From NCBI GenBank assembly GCA_024699855.1, contig JAMPIQ010000003.1, positions 744,001 to 808,000 on the forward strand: a DNA stretch of 64,000 bases, in the 5' to 3' direction. Shown here one piece after another: positions 46,638-59,100 of the stretch. Source of the DNA: Aphelenchoides besseyi. Its lineage: Eukaryota; Nematoda; Chromadorea; Rhabditida; Aphelenchoididae. Made by a program: the position numbers and the translations under genes. Numbering within the stretch: the first letter of the stretch is position 1; each line of letters starts with the position of its first letter. A model generated the notes under the pieces. That model was not told the DNA's origin. It ran no database searches and was given only the letters and a program-made list of their open reading frames with translations.

Positions 46638-47548
46638 GAGGGCCAATCAAATTGCGAGATCGTAAAACTGAAACGAAAGTCAGAATAAACATCAAAAAAC
46701 AACGTGGTGGTCATTGCGATCTTGTTTTTGAAATCAAATGAGTTTTCTTCGCTTTGCGGCCGTCCATTAAAACACGTGCATTGCAATACGTTTGGCGGCG
46801 ATCGATGTTGTGAGTTTGTTTTTGTTCAGACGCTCGGAAACGAGTGCGCAGACATAGTCTTCAAATGGCAACGTTTAATGCACGAGGCCTTTAAAACCGA
46901 AGGGTTGAAAGGCAAAACATTCAAATGCGATGAGCGGAAGTTCAACGACTTACAGAAAGCAAGTTGATCAAAGCCACTGCTCCAACTCAAACGATCACAT
47001 TGCTTGAAAGTTCATATTCCTATCCATTGGTGCTTTTCAAACAAACTCAGCACTTGAATATCCACGAGTTGTTGTCATTTTTGCTTTGGTCTTGTTTTCA
47101 ACTTCTCAATTGCATTGCACAATCCGACACAAAGAAGTCGAATTTACAAATCGAAATTTGTAGTCGTCCATTGGTTCTCTGCCTTTCACATAACCAAGTA
47201 GTTAAGTCAATCGGATGATCAATAACCTTAATTAGAAGAGTTGTACTTCTGTTGTAAACGATCGTCATTCTGGTTCGCAAAAACGACTTTGAGAGTGACG
47301 TTTCCGAAATTAGGAGATTGAAACGTGGATCCTCTTCCGTAGATAACTCGCAGGGACCGCTGATCAAACATAGCGATCGTTTTCAAGTCCGTTCATTCTA
47401 AAAGTTTTCCTTATTTGCTTCTGTTCATTGACCCGCAATGTACACAATCCTTTAATTTAATTTAGACCCGCCTTATCATTACGTCACAGCAGTGCATTTA
47501 GTTTTCGTATTTAAACGGTTGAATTCGACCGTTAAGTCACAAGTAAAA
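46638..47548. other. Mostly non-coding interval with weak coding-like fragments
   Basis: The forward strand (46704-46967) has a frame ending W-Q-R-L-M-H-E-A-F-K-T-E-G-L; the reverse strand (from 47370) has a short frame M-F-D-Q-R-S-L-R-V-I-Y-G with G-N-V-T-L-K-V-V-F-A. Neither can be extended to a complete gene. The last 100 bp are the promoter of the next gene (TATTTAAACGG near 47508 is TATA-like). Confidence 0.3.
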
Positions 47549-48689
47549 ATGGAGTCATTAAAGGTCGCCATTTGGTTTGCGTTAATTGGAATTTCGCTTC
47601 AAACGATTACCGTCCCACTGACCAACTATCATGATGTAATCTATCGCGGTAAGCTGAGAACATAGTAACAGGTGTTGAATCGCTTTGAAGGGAAAGTTTC
47701 GGTTGGAACACCGCAACAAGAATTCGATGCGGTTTACCATACCGGTTGCACGTTGACTCGTTTTCCGGCTAAAGGCTGTCAAGCTTCTGGACGTTTCGCC
47801 GATGCGTGTAAACCCGGAAAAACTTACAATCCTGCCGCCTCTCGTAGCTCTCGATATTATTCCTTTTTCAAAGTTGTTGCTGTTGAATATACGCATTTCG
47901 GTTCGTCTGGCCGTGAATACTACGACACGTTGGCTGTAAGTTAATGACTGGTTTACGCATATTAAGATGTTGATTTAGTTTAAAGACGGAAAAACAGGAA
48001 ACGAATTGGCTGTCAGAAATGCGTTCGTTGGAGCCTCAAACAGAGTTTGGGGCTTTGATCATGCGGTTGTTTGTTTGGCCAGCTCGGCAAAAAGAGAATC
48101 CAACTCGACGTTCGTTCAAATGCACAACAATCGCGTGTTGCCGAAAACTCTGATGACCGTTGCTTTACGCAAATGTGACCGTGAACACTGCGAAGACGGT
48201 GGTGCTGTGACATTTGGTGGTTATGATCGCAAAAACTGCAGATCGTTCGTTCAATGGATGCCATTGATTGAAGGATCTTCAGCATGGCGTTTTCGACTTG
48301 ATTACTTAAAGATCAATAATCATCCAGTGGCTCAGGCAAGAAGAGCGATCGCAAATACCGACACCGGCAACTCGTATATTCATTTTCCAAAGAGCTGGAT
48401 ACCCTCTGTGATTGCCTTATTGAAAGTTAAGAAGCACGGTTTCTACTACACAACCGATTGTAAGGCAAAGTTTTCGCTCGTCTTTGTGATCGGTAACAGG
48501 AAATTCACGGTGGATCAAAGAGATTTGATTTTGAATCAACAAATCAATGGCGAGTGTGTGGTTGCAATCACCGAGAACATAAACGATCCAAGAACGTTGA
48601 TTCTTGGAGCCGCCTTCCATCGCGCCGTTTGTGTGATTCACGATATTGACGGTCGTCGACTCGGTTTCTCCCTAAGCGCACATCACTAA
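47549..48689 (+). CDS. Aspartic-protease homologue (pepsin family) with first active-site Asp replaced by His
   Basis: Three exons, 47549-47635, 47672-47935 and 47979-48689, joined by introns of 36 and 43 nt. The signal peptide is M-E-S-L-K-V-A-I-W-F-A-L-I-G-I-S-L-Q-T. The fold begins KVSVGTPQQEFDAVYHTGCT: family VGTP..F.V..DTGS, with Asp replaced by His (codon 47738-47740). The second motif is present (A-N-T-D-T-G-N-S-Y-I-H-F-P). Cys pairs and the I-L-G-A-A-F-H-R-A element before the C-terminus fit the family; length about 350. There is no long basic propeptide. It should be proteolytically inactive. It is only distantly like the other homologue, so the two losses look independent. AATAAA follows at about 48713. 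Confidence 0.88.
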
Positions 48690-49032
48690 GCCTCAAGGTT
48701 CAAATGATTTGCTAATAAACACAAGCAAAGTTGTTTTCAATAAACGTTGATGTCAATTGTTAAACTCGGTTCTGAACAAAATGGTGTAAGCAAAAGATGA
48801 TTGCTTGTTAGAAGACTGAGCTTTTAACAAGTTTATTCTTCTTGATAAATCAAATAAATGATTGAAGGTTTATTTGTTAAGCGTACGTAGCACAAACAGG
48901 ACCCTCGTAAATACCAACCATCATCGCGAAGTTCTATCTTTGAACAACGATAAGTATTAGTGTTACATTTGCTGACACTGAACAGTAGTCATCAATTGTA
49001 CGCGTCTCAATTACTTACATGTAATAGATAAT
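48690..49032. other. Intergenic
   Basis: AT-rich 3' flank with several AATAAA-like motifs. No gene seen. Confidence 0.5.
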
Positions 49033-49472
49033 TTGATTCGCGTGAATCTATGGACTGTCGTTTTCACGGCCACGTGCCCAAAATCTTCCGAACTGATCGC
49101 TTTTGGTTGTAACACATATGTCGTCTCGACTTTCATCAAGTTTGTGGAAAGCAAGATCCTGAAAACACTGTCAACTCGTTCGATTTGTCCTCTTATCCCA
49201 TTTGCATATGGTCTTCCATTGCAAAGAGAAGCTGACAGACGAGGTTGAGTGAATTAGCGTACGAAGACACCCATGATATTCCCATCGACAAGAAGGAAAT
49301 AAAGTTCATTTTGTCAATCAATCACACAAACTACCATAACAAAAAATTAATGATTTTATTTAAGCACTTTGAAGGCTTATTCCCGATTTCAACTTATCCA
49401 TCCAAACATCTATCGACTTATGATCTTTTGTGCGATAGCAAACAACGTGGCAAGTATGATCGTTGTGATTAG
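49033..49472 (+). other. Unrecognised coding-like blocks in two frames
   Basis: Two adjoining frames (49033-49248 and 49245-49472) overlap at a probable frame break. The second reads as a normal soluble protein segment (Y-E-D-T-H-D-I-P-I-D-K-K-E) ending Y-D-R-C-D. No start, domain or family is recognised; probably a relic. Confidence 0.25.
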
Positions 49473-50394
49473 AATGCATCTGCAGTTACTTTAGTTGTAA
49501 CCAAGGAATATACGATGTAATCATAAACAGAAAATAGCTATCGAGCATTTGCATAACTTTAGAAATTAGAATTAAATTTGCATTGAAATTGAAGAATATA
49601 AATAGCGAGTGTTGAGACGAAATCTCCACTCGTGCTCGAGTTTGTGCTTGCAATCTTTGCTCTTTGTCTCAACGTTCGTGAATCAACGAGGGCTGTTTCG
49701 TGTTATCTCGGTGCTGGTGCGAACAAGCTGTCTGCCGGAACAATGTCTGCAAGTCGTGAAACATTTTTGGTTATTATCGTTCATTTCAACTTTAATTGGC
49801 ATCGTAAATAACTGCTTTGGTTCATGGCGTTGTGAAGCCAATTTCTTCCCGATGATCATCTACATCTAGTGGTTTATCAACATTGTCCACTCTCATCGCA
49901 ACGTCAAGAAGGACTTCACGAATTCATTTAGTTGTGACAAAGCTTTTGATGTTCAATAACGCTTTGAACCAACTTCTTTTTTTTATTACATTCCCTGGAA
50001 TAATGTTGTCGTATAACATCTCGACGTTTCTATTTCGCAAAGAAAAAACGTATTTAGCAAAAAACTAAATGACAAAAGAAAAATATTGACTACTTTAAGC
50101 ATGATACTCTTCCAGAGCCGCAATCTTACTTTTAACTTTTCCGACAAGTTTGTCCGGAGAGTATTCGGTATCATCACAATGGGGACGTGAAACGTCAGAC
50201 ATGCATTTGAACTGCAAATGTGTTGAACCATCTAAGTCGCCCACAAACATGCCGTTTCATCAACGGCAACATGAATTGCACATTTGTTGCAACTTCCGGC
50301 ACTATGAAACATACTTGGCCCAATGCAACGTCCTTTTCCACTGGGGAAAATGGACGGATAAACAACAAATTTATTCAAAACGATTAATCAATTC
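49473..50394. other. Non-coding interval with a possible signal-peptide exon
   Basis: Around 49633-49790 a forward frame reads F-V-L-A-I-F-A-L-C-L-N-V then A-V-S-C-Y-L-G-A-G-A-N-K, like the first exon of a small secreted Cys protein, but without an ATG in place or a convincing continuation. Otherwise no gene. Confidence 0.25.
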
Positions 50395-51528
50395 TACAGG
50401 GTGGGCAAAATGAACTCCCACTTTTTTCCGAAAAAAACTTTTTGAAATAAAAAATTGGAAAAATCGGTTAGTTTTGTTGTTTTCGTTATGGATTACAGTG
50501 GTCAAGAAAAAGCGAAATTCGTTGCTGTGTTCATTGAGGAGGCGTACTGTTACGTCAAGTTTGGCAAACGAATTCGTCGTGATGCCGGTGATTATGATGC
50601 TCATATCCCCGATCGCAAAACCACCAAAAAATGAGTGGACGACTTCTTCGCCACTGGTTCAGTGCGCGGCGAGCGCGGTATGCACAAGTCCAAGTGAGTT
50701 CGAGTTTTGCCTTGTTTTCATTGCTCTTTAGGCGAGTTCGAACCGCAGAAGCAATTGACGATGTTCGAGAAGCGTTCGAGGCCAACCCACATCTTTCAAC
50801 GAGGCGCAATCCGTTCGTTATTGGACCCGGTGGTGATGGAGAAGACGAGCCTACCACTCAGATGTCACGAAAAACACTCCGGCGTCTTCCCTCCCCGAAA
50901 GTGACGGTGTGAATGGGCGTTGGCATTGAAGGCGTGATTGGCTCAATTTTCTTGGGAACCATCAGCCGGTCAACGGGAAATCAACTCCCAGTGGTTGGAA
51001 CAAACCCTGGTGAACGAGATCCTGCCAACCCTTAGGGGTTGGCCCAATTTCAGCGACATCTTGTTCCAGCAAGATGGCGCCCCGTGCCATATTTGGAACA
51101 ACGTCCTGACTTTGCTCAGTCGTGAATTCCCAGGCCGGTGGATTGGAAGAGGAACCCGTGCCCATCCAGCACCCGTGGCTTGGCCACCTTGATCCCCTGA
51201 TCTCACAGCACGTGATTTCTGGCTTTGGGGTTACATGAAAGGCCGAATATTCAACAGTGATCAGCGTTCCAGATCGCTAGGCGAGTTGAAGACGGCAATC
51301 GTGGAAGTCGCCGACCAAATAAGACGAAATCGACCAATTCGCGAACGAGTCATGGCCAGCTACCAACGGCGTCTTCAAATCTGCCTCGATCGACAAGCGG
51401 GACAAGTGGAAATCCGGCGAAATTATTACGGTTAATAAATTCCGATCTCAAAGTGAAAACGGACCGATTTTTCATTTCAAAAAAATTTTTCGGAAAAAAA
51501 GTGGGAGTCCATTTTGCCCCATCCTGTA
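50395..51528 (+). mobile_element. Degenerate mariner-superfamily transposon
   Basis: TA on both sides (50395-50396, 51527-51528) and inverted repeats starting CAGGGTGGGCAAAATGAACT (left) and its slightly diverged inverse (right), running on for ~50 bp. Inside, the forward strand carries transposase pieces: K-F-V-A-V-F-I-E-E start, F-F-A-T-G-S-V-R, an intron-like 50693-50731, I-L-F-Q-Q-D-G-A-P-C-H (second Asp) and R-S-P-D-L-T-A-R-D-F-W-L-W-G-Y-M-K. Confidence 0.88.
50489..51435 (+). pseudogene. Mariner-type transposase, broken
   Basis: The frame is interrupted by a TGA at about 50632 where the family has Trp before V-D-D-F-F, by frame changes around 50770-50900, and by loss of the segment between the HTH part and Q-Q-D-G-A-P, where the first catalytic Asp should be. 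Another frame break lies near 51185. Only remnants of the DDE domain survive, ending in a basic C-terminus and N-Y-Y-G. Confidence 0.8.
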
Positions 51529-51690
51529 GAATCGTGTAAAGTGGGACCTTAAAAACACCTTAAAAGAGAATTTCATGGGGGTTAAGTAGATAATGTAAGG
51601 TGGGAACATAGAAATTTGCATTGAGATCGAGTAGAATCATGTAAAGTGGGAACGTAGAAAAACTCTCAAACGAGACCTTCGTGATCGGGT
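51527..51690 (+). repeat. Degenerate direct repeats beside the mariner element
   Basis: Three imperfect copies of a unit like GTAGAATCATGTAAAGTGGG followed by AACGTAGAAA start near 51527, 51587 and 51631. They abut the transposon's right end and are not part of its inverted repeat. Confidence 0.6.
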
Positions 51691-52007
51691 ATCTCAACGG
51701 TGTTTTGAAGGGGAGTCGGAGATCATTTTAAGGACGTTTTAACTTCCCTCATCGTCATCGTGACTGCTTTTGACGTGAAGTTTTCGTGGGTTTTGTCGAA
51801 GACCGCAACCAAAACATCTGAATTTCATAACAGTCAGATCATTCGGCAGATTTTCTTACCATTCCTACACTTACGCACGGCACATACTTCATTATCACAC
51901 GCCGCAATGAACGTAGTCTTTTTGACGACTCCGCAGAGTCGAAAAGGATGTTCGTTGATTTCGACCTCATTCTTCGCGTTCTTTTTCTTGTTCGTTAGCT
52001 CAAGAAG
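51691..52007. other. Intergenic
   Basis: An 83-codon forward frame (51760-52011) has no start context or domain and overlaps the end of the next gene. Nothing else is seen. Confidence 0.4.
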
Positions 52008-53008
52008 CTAACAACATGCAGACGAAGAAATCTACAAATGACAAACGAAAACAGTGAAATTTAAACCTCAAAAACTGACCGTTAAGGTGTAGTTTGTTTT
52101 TGTGCGATCAAAACGAATTCCGTCGGTACCGACAATTGCAATGGCATTCATTGCAGCGACCTTACTAATCAGATCGGTGAGCACAGTGTCCGCCTTGAGC
52201 AGAAACTCGATTTCCAAATCCTCTTCCATTCCATTTGCGTCAAGACACTGACTAAACGACTCTAAAATCTCAAATTTTCTTAATTTCGAAATCATTTAAC
52301 TTGCCGAATTCCGTAATACTCGGTTCCTCACTTTCCCGAAGCAATGGACTTTGAATGGATTCGACGGAGTCCAAATTAGTCGACTTAACGGAAGGCGGTG
52401 GAGAGAGAATGTCGAATTCGGTGAGCGTCGAACCTTCAACTTCTTCGACGACTGCACTCGTTGTTTGATTGTTGCGAACGACTGGTTCTAAACGAAGAAG
52501 ATGTTTATTTCGTTATTAGAACCAAAAATTTGCCTTGAATTGCACTTAAACAAAGTTCCAGTTTGGTGTCGAATTCTGTTTGTTCGTTGATTAGCGATAA
52601 AAGTCGATGGTCGATGAATTTACAAGCCGCACCATGTTTCTTGCATCCAATATACGCTCCACGATTTGCGCGTGTTCGGTCCACAAGTACGCATTGCGGC
52701 GTGTGTTCACATTCATTTATGCAACTGTTCTTTCCTAGTCGACAAGGACAAGTTTCTCGCATTCTGTTCGAAGAGAAGGTTTCCAGGCAAAGGTGTCCAG
52801 GTTCCGAGCACTCAAAAACACAACACACGTGAGATACAGTCAAAATGTCCAAAGGATTGGCGTTTATTTGGTTCGAGTATACTTCAAAGCCATTATTTAG
52901 CATCGCGCCAAAATGCAGAAATGATCTTTGTAGCGGGAATCTATAACAGAAATGAATGATAAGCCTAAAATCTGCTACTCACCCTTGGACTTTGAAGACT
53001 CCACTCAT
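52008..53008 (-). CDS. Cysteine-rich protein with CXC/pre-SET-like cluster, probably nuclear
   Basis: The start at 53008 (M-S-G-V-F-K-V-Q) leads through a short intron to a Cys-dense exon (about 52941-52537): V-C-C-V-F-E-C, then C-P-C-R-L-G-K-N-S-C-I-N-E-C, then C-V-L-V-D-R-T-R-A-N-R-G-A-Y-I-G-C-K-K-H-G-A-A-C. The Cys spacing recalls zinc-binding CXC or pre-SET modules, but no SET domain follows. An acidic/Ser-rich exon (TEFDILSPPP) and a helical exon end the protein at 52008. Its 5' end faces the 3' end of the next reverse-strand gene about 130 bp away, so the two may be co-expressed. Confidence 0.55.
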
Positions 53009-53137
53009 TTTCCGACTATAGATTGCGCGAAACACATGTCCTGTTGTTGTGCTTGTTGCTAACGATTTGCCAGTCTCTCTTTCGTACTTCTGTTCCGCGT
53101 GTCGGTACCAATCGACCTTTATTTTGCAATCGTTCGG

Positions 53138-56100
53138 TTAATCGGCGTGCAGTTCGACCTTCGCCAATGGGCACAACCCGAGGACCCAGCTCGTTGTTGT
53201 AAAATTCGGCGTCATTCCAACCAATTCGATGTTTTTACCACGAACTACGAGGACGAGCATTTGGACTAATCGATGATAACGTTTAAGCTGATAGTCGGTC
53301 ATTTCGGCGAACGTCGCTCGGCTGATCACATTGGCGAACTTGTTCAAAAACAAGTACGATGGCTTGGCTTCGCTTTGATTGGCGTAAGAAGTTAAGATTT
53401 CGAAGTCCTGAAGATCCTGTTTAGTCCATTCCTCGTGGATTGGTTTCATTCTATTCGTGTATTGGACGGGTGTTTCTTTCGGCAATGTCGGTGATATTAA
53501 CAGGTCCCGATGGATCTCATAGGATCGAAATGTGAGTCGAATTGTGTCGACTGAGAGAACTTCGGTTTATCTTGCAAATAATTTGCAAACTCGGAAACCT
53601 AAAGCAACAAAGAACGTTTAAAAAATTTCGCTTCAGATTACTGTCTTGATTTTTCGAACAACGCGTAAAAGTGTTTCAGACTGCAGACCATCGATGGAAG
53701 AACGCGCGTGAAGTCCCTCAGCTTCCACTTTCAAATCGGAGTAAACTCATTCGTTAACGCGTCGCACAATCTGAAAGCATTGTGCTGTAAATTGTTTGAC
53801 AATGTTGGGTAGTGGAATCTCACAACGTCTTGGCCTTCCGTTTTGACGCGGTAGGCCGTTGTTTTTTGTTTTGGACTCTCGTGGCATGAATATTGTTGTT
53901 GGTATCTTAATTCTAATAAACACTTTGTAACTAAAGGACTCAACAAATTGGCGCAGTCGACATCGAAAAGAACCAACTAAAAGGTGAAAGTTTTGAAGAA
54001 TTGTTGTTGCTCTTAAAATTTCAGCAATGGAATCGGTAATAAAGACTTGCAAGATCCAAATATCACGCTCTTCAAATACGATCCGAGAAGCAATCAAGCA
54101 AATCGATGCCTTGGAGAAGGAGAGCCTTACCGCCGACGGCCGAAAGAAACTCATCAAATTGGAAGCTATTTTGCGAAACTCTATCGCGAATATTACCAAA
54201 TACGAGGAAAAGTGGTCGCTCGCGGGAGGAGATGATATGGACGACTACACAGCAAACACGAACGACTACATCCAAGCGGTACTGGAAGGACAGGTTGCGA
54301 TGGACGACGTTCAAGCGATGTTGGAACCGAAAAGAACGACCACAACAACAGCAACGACTGGTGGAATCACGTCGTCGGTCACATCGATGTTAGCTGAAGC
54401 ACGAAATCTCCTGCCGACGTTCAAATATGTCAAAGAAGGCGAGCAGGATTTCGACGACTACCTGCTACGTTTCAAAGCAGTAGTCGAGACAACAACGCTT
54501 ACGACGAGTCAACAACGAACGTTGCTATTGTCGGTTCTTGGAGACTCCGAACTCACTCGTTTGCGAGACAGTTTGATGCCCAACGCACCGGAACTTTGCA
54601 CACTCGACATCCTTACTGCGAAACTCAAGGTTCTGTTCTCTAATCGGAAGACTCTATTTCAGAAGAGACTCGACTTCCTATCCGCACGACATGCAGCTGG
54701 TGAGTCAATTGATGAACTTGCAGATCGCGTTAACAAGTTGTTCGCTCAAGCAAATTGGGGAGCAATGTCGAGCGAGCAAATCAAGAGCTTGATCTTGGTC
54801 AACTCGTTGAAAGCCGCTGGAGACGAACCGTTCACGAGTGCAGTTCTGCGCGAAATTGAGAGCAAAGAAGGAGACACTACGTTGGATGGATTGCGAGTGA
54901 TCTGCCGAGGAGTCGAGAATCACGCTCGAAATTGCCAACGAATGAAAATGGAGGACCCTACCTCGTTCATCAAACAAGTCAACGATTCCGAAGAGCAGAT
55001 TGCCAAGTTCGAGTACAAGAAGACGACGAAGAAGAGACAACCAAAAAAGAACTCACCGACACCCGAAGAGCCACCGTCCACTGGAAAAGAGTGCGGCAAA
55101 TGCGGTCGAGTCCACGAGAAGAAGAACTGTCCGGCATTCAAGTCCACATGCAACCAATGTGGCAAAACGGGACATTGGGCAGCAAAATGCCGAACGAAGG
55201 CGCTCAACACCATCAACATCAGCCAAATGCTGGTCAACGTGCCGAAGACACAACCCGTCAAACGAACCGTCTTGATCAATGGAATCGAAATGGAGTTCGA
55301 GTTGGATTCGGGAGCACGAGTGTGTGCAATTGGGCTGCGACAGTTAAAAGAACTGGGCAACCCGAAGTTGCAAGCGTCCAAAGTGAACGTTCGGGGAGCC
55401 GATGGTAAGCCAATGCAAGTTCAAGGATCATTTCAGGCAACGATTGATTGGCGAGGAGTCAAAGGACAATCGGAGGTCTTGGTCTTGAACATGGAGAATC
55501 AAGCGCTACTTTCGTTGGACATCATCACAGCGCTGGGAATGTGTGAATTTCACGATGAGCCGAAATTGAACCAAATGGTCGAAACCGCTAAGTTGCCATT
55601 CATGAATCAGAAGTTCTCGAAATTGTTTGCAGAAGGACTGGGACGATGCAAAACGTTGACAGCGAAACTACACATCGATCCGAACTGCAAACCAACTCAT
55701 CTGTCTCGTCGTCCGTTGGCATTGGCAATTGAACCACTGGTCGAAAAGGAGATTGAACGATTGGTCGAAATGAAGATCCTGAAGCAGGTGGACCGATCAA
55801 TATGGGCAACTCCGATTGTGGTCGCGAAGAAACCACAAGGCAAAATTCGGATTTGCGCTGATTACAGCACCGGATTGAACCGAGCTCTGGAAACGGACAA
55901 GTACCCGCTACCAAATATCGAGGAAGTTTTTGCCAAATTAGCAGGCTGTAACACGTTTTCTCAGTTAGACCTTTCAGATGCTTACCATCAAGTCGAGTTG
56001 GACGAGGAATCGCGTTCGTTAACGACGATCACAACTCATCGCGGTCTGTTCGAGTATCAACGTTTGAACTTCGGACTGAAAACAGCACCGGCGATTTTCC

Positions 56101-59100
56101 AACGGATCATGGACCAAATCTTGGCGGGACTACCCGGAGTGATCGTGTATTTGGACGACATTTTGGTCTGCGGTCGAACAGCTCAGGAACACGACGAACG
56201 TTTGAATCAAGTACTCGAGAAGTTGCAACTCACAGGTTTTCGACTTCAACTTCCGAAATGCAAATTCAACGCAAAAACCGTCACGTATCTGGGAGCAATC
56301 GTCGACGAGCACGGAATTCGACCGGATCCAGCGAAGTTGGAAGCAATCCGAAAACCGGAGACGGAAGGTGAAGTTCGAGCATTTTTAGGCTTCGTCAATT
56401 ACTATGGAAAGTTCATCAAGAATCTGCACATCCACAAACAGCCGCTGGAGGAACTCACGCACCAAAGAACGGAGTTCAAATGGACGAAGAGACACGATCA
56501 AGCGTTCGAGAAGCTCAAGGAAGTTTTGTTAACAGATTTCTCGCTAGCTCACTACAACCCAAACAAAACTCTGATTGTAGCTGCGGATGCGAGTCCAACC
56601 GGAATGGGAGGCACCTTAATGCAACGAGACGAAAATGGAACGGTGGAAACAGTCTTCCACATGAGCAAATCGTTCACTGACGCCGAGCGAAAGTACTCGC
56701 AAATTGAACGGGAAGCTCTGAGCTTAGTTCTAGCTGTCGAACGCTTCCGCAAGTTTGTGTATGGTAGACAATTTTACTTGCAGACCGACCATCGTCCGTT
56801 ACTCGCACTGTTCCGAACCGACCAGACAAAAGGATTAGACGCGCGTACGTCAAGTCGACTCTCCAGATGGGCATTGCGACTGTTGGGATTCGATTTCAAA
56901 ATCGAATATGTCAACACCAAGGAATTTGGGTACGTCGATGCACTGTCGCGATTGATCGACGAAAAACGAGAACACGCGGACCCACAACTCGAGGAAGTCA
57001 TCGGAAACTTGCGGGTCGAAGAATTGGAACTGTCAACCCTCGGAGAAGAGATTCAGGAATCAATGGGAGTCGGATCGAATAGTGAGAAGTTTAAAAAGTC
57101 TATTTCCAGCGACCCCGCGTTCCACAAACTGCTCAATCGAGTGCAGAATGAATGGACAGACGACGACAAGAACGACGAGCTCATTGGCAAATTCTACTCG
57201 CTGCGCAACGAACTCTACGCCGTCGATGGACTCATCATGTTCCGAGATCGTTTTGTGGTGCCACCGAATCTACGAACAGAAATTTTGGAGAAGATCCACG
57301 ATGGTCATCCCGGAATCCGACATTCGAAACAACGAGCTCGTGCCACAGTCTTTTGGCCTGGAATCGACAACGACATCGAACAAATGGTCCGAAACTGTTC
57401 CGCTTGTGCTGAGGTGGCCGTCGCGCCTCGAAAAGCTCCGTTGTCACCGTGGCCTGAAACGCAAGAACCATGGGACCGAATCCACATCGACTTCGCAGGA
57501 CCGATCGATGGAAACTTCATTTTGGTGGTTGTCGATGCGAGCACCAACTGGATTTGGACTCAGAAGATGAAAACAATCACCGCTCAACGAACGACCGAAG
57601 TTCTGGAGAAACTTTTCTACCTCACGGGACCACCAAAAACGCTGATCTCTGATAATGGAACTCAATTTGCTTCTGATTACTTTCATAAGTTTTGTAAGTC
57701 TTTGGGAATTGTCCACCTCTTTTCTCCGCCTTACCACCCCCAATCAAACGGGAGGGCCGAACGAGCTGTTGCTCGGGTGAAAACCGCAATCTTAAAGGAA
57801 GGAAGAGGTCTTGGGGCTCTCGGACTTATCACGTATCAGCTCAACGTCAACCCGAGTGATACAAATGATGGCACCAGTGCGGCAAACGCATTCTACAAAC
57901 GAAAGGTTCGTACGCCTCTGGAGATGCTGCTCCCGAACCGCCAAACCACAAAGTCAACAGCGAAATCAGCGAAACAAACCGCCAACTTCAATCGCCACCA
58001 CGGAGCCCGATTGCGCAACTTCACGATTGGAAGCTCTGTTCTCGTCGACCTCAACCCTAAACGACGAGTTACCGGTCAAATCCTACGCTTCAATGGAACC
58101 CGATCAATCACAATTCAAACTCAAAATGGACCCGTCACGCGTCACATGAACCACGTCCATCTACGACCGAAGGAGCCGGAGAGTTCTGAGTCTCGACCGA
58201 CTGATAAGTTGGGTTGATCTTGGGAATGGTTAGTGGCCCGTGGTAATCTTCTGTTAGCTTGTTATCGTTATTTTTGTTTCAACTGTTATTGTTAAGTTTG
58301 TTTATCTGTTATCTCAATCATGGGACTTTCAATGTAAAGAAAGGGAGGGATGTTGGGTAGTGGAATCTCACAACGTCTTGGCCTTCCGTTTTGACGCGGT
58401 AGGCCGTTGTTTTTTGTTTTGGACTCTCGTGGCATGAATATTGTTGTTGGTATCTTAATTCTAATAAACACTTTGTAACTAAAGGACTCAACAGACAACA
58501 ATCCTTACCGCAAGTACATTTGTTTTGTTTTCTTGTCCATCGCTTTGCTCATACTGTTGTCAAACGGGATTTCAACTCGTGTGTTGAAATCATCGGTCTG
58601 GCCATACGAGTCGTAATGATCAGCAAGTCCCAAGTATGTGGTAAACATCTTTTCGTCCTTTTCCTCTTCAGAAGTTTCTTCACGTCGATTAGAATTCGCG
58701 TCGTTTTCTTGCTCAGCCTTGAGAGCTGCCTTCGCTTCCGCAACTTGAAGTTGGTATCGTTGACGATGATGTTCAGAATCACGCTCACGCATATACTGTG
58801 CGCGCAGTCTTTCCATCGTTTCCAACGAAATAATTGGTTTTCCGCGCATTTTCGAGAGGACCGTGTCGTGCTAAAATTCTAAACGGTAAAACAAATTTTC
58901 AAATTCTTAAACGTACCGAAGCGTAAGGCGGAACGCCATAGACGATCGAATACAATTCTTTTCGGTTAAAACCGGGGACTCCGGCGTAGCCTCGACGTTG
59001 AATTACAACTTTCTTCAAACTGTCTTTCGTCCATTTTGGTCGATCTCGGTATTCCGGCAAATTCGCCCATCGCTTGCACAACCTGCAAATTCGAGATAAA

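Larger units (their letters stand above)
53803..58493 (+). mobile_element. Complete Ty3/gypsy LTR retrotransposon with identical LTRs
   Basis: Two 143-bp LTRs (TGTTG...CAACA) look identical base for base. They flank one long gag-pol ORF, a primer-binding region just inside the 5' LTR and a polypurine tract just before the 3' LTR. The 5-bp sequence GACAA is present on both outer sides as target duplication. The element lies in an intron of a reverse-strand gene, so it is antisense to it. At 4,691 bp it is compact. Confidence 0.96.

Noticed and set aside
54072..57743. Many antisense and alternative-frame ORFs inside the gypsy element
   Set aside because: They are shadows of the single 1,396-codon Gag-Pol frame.
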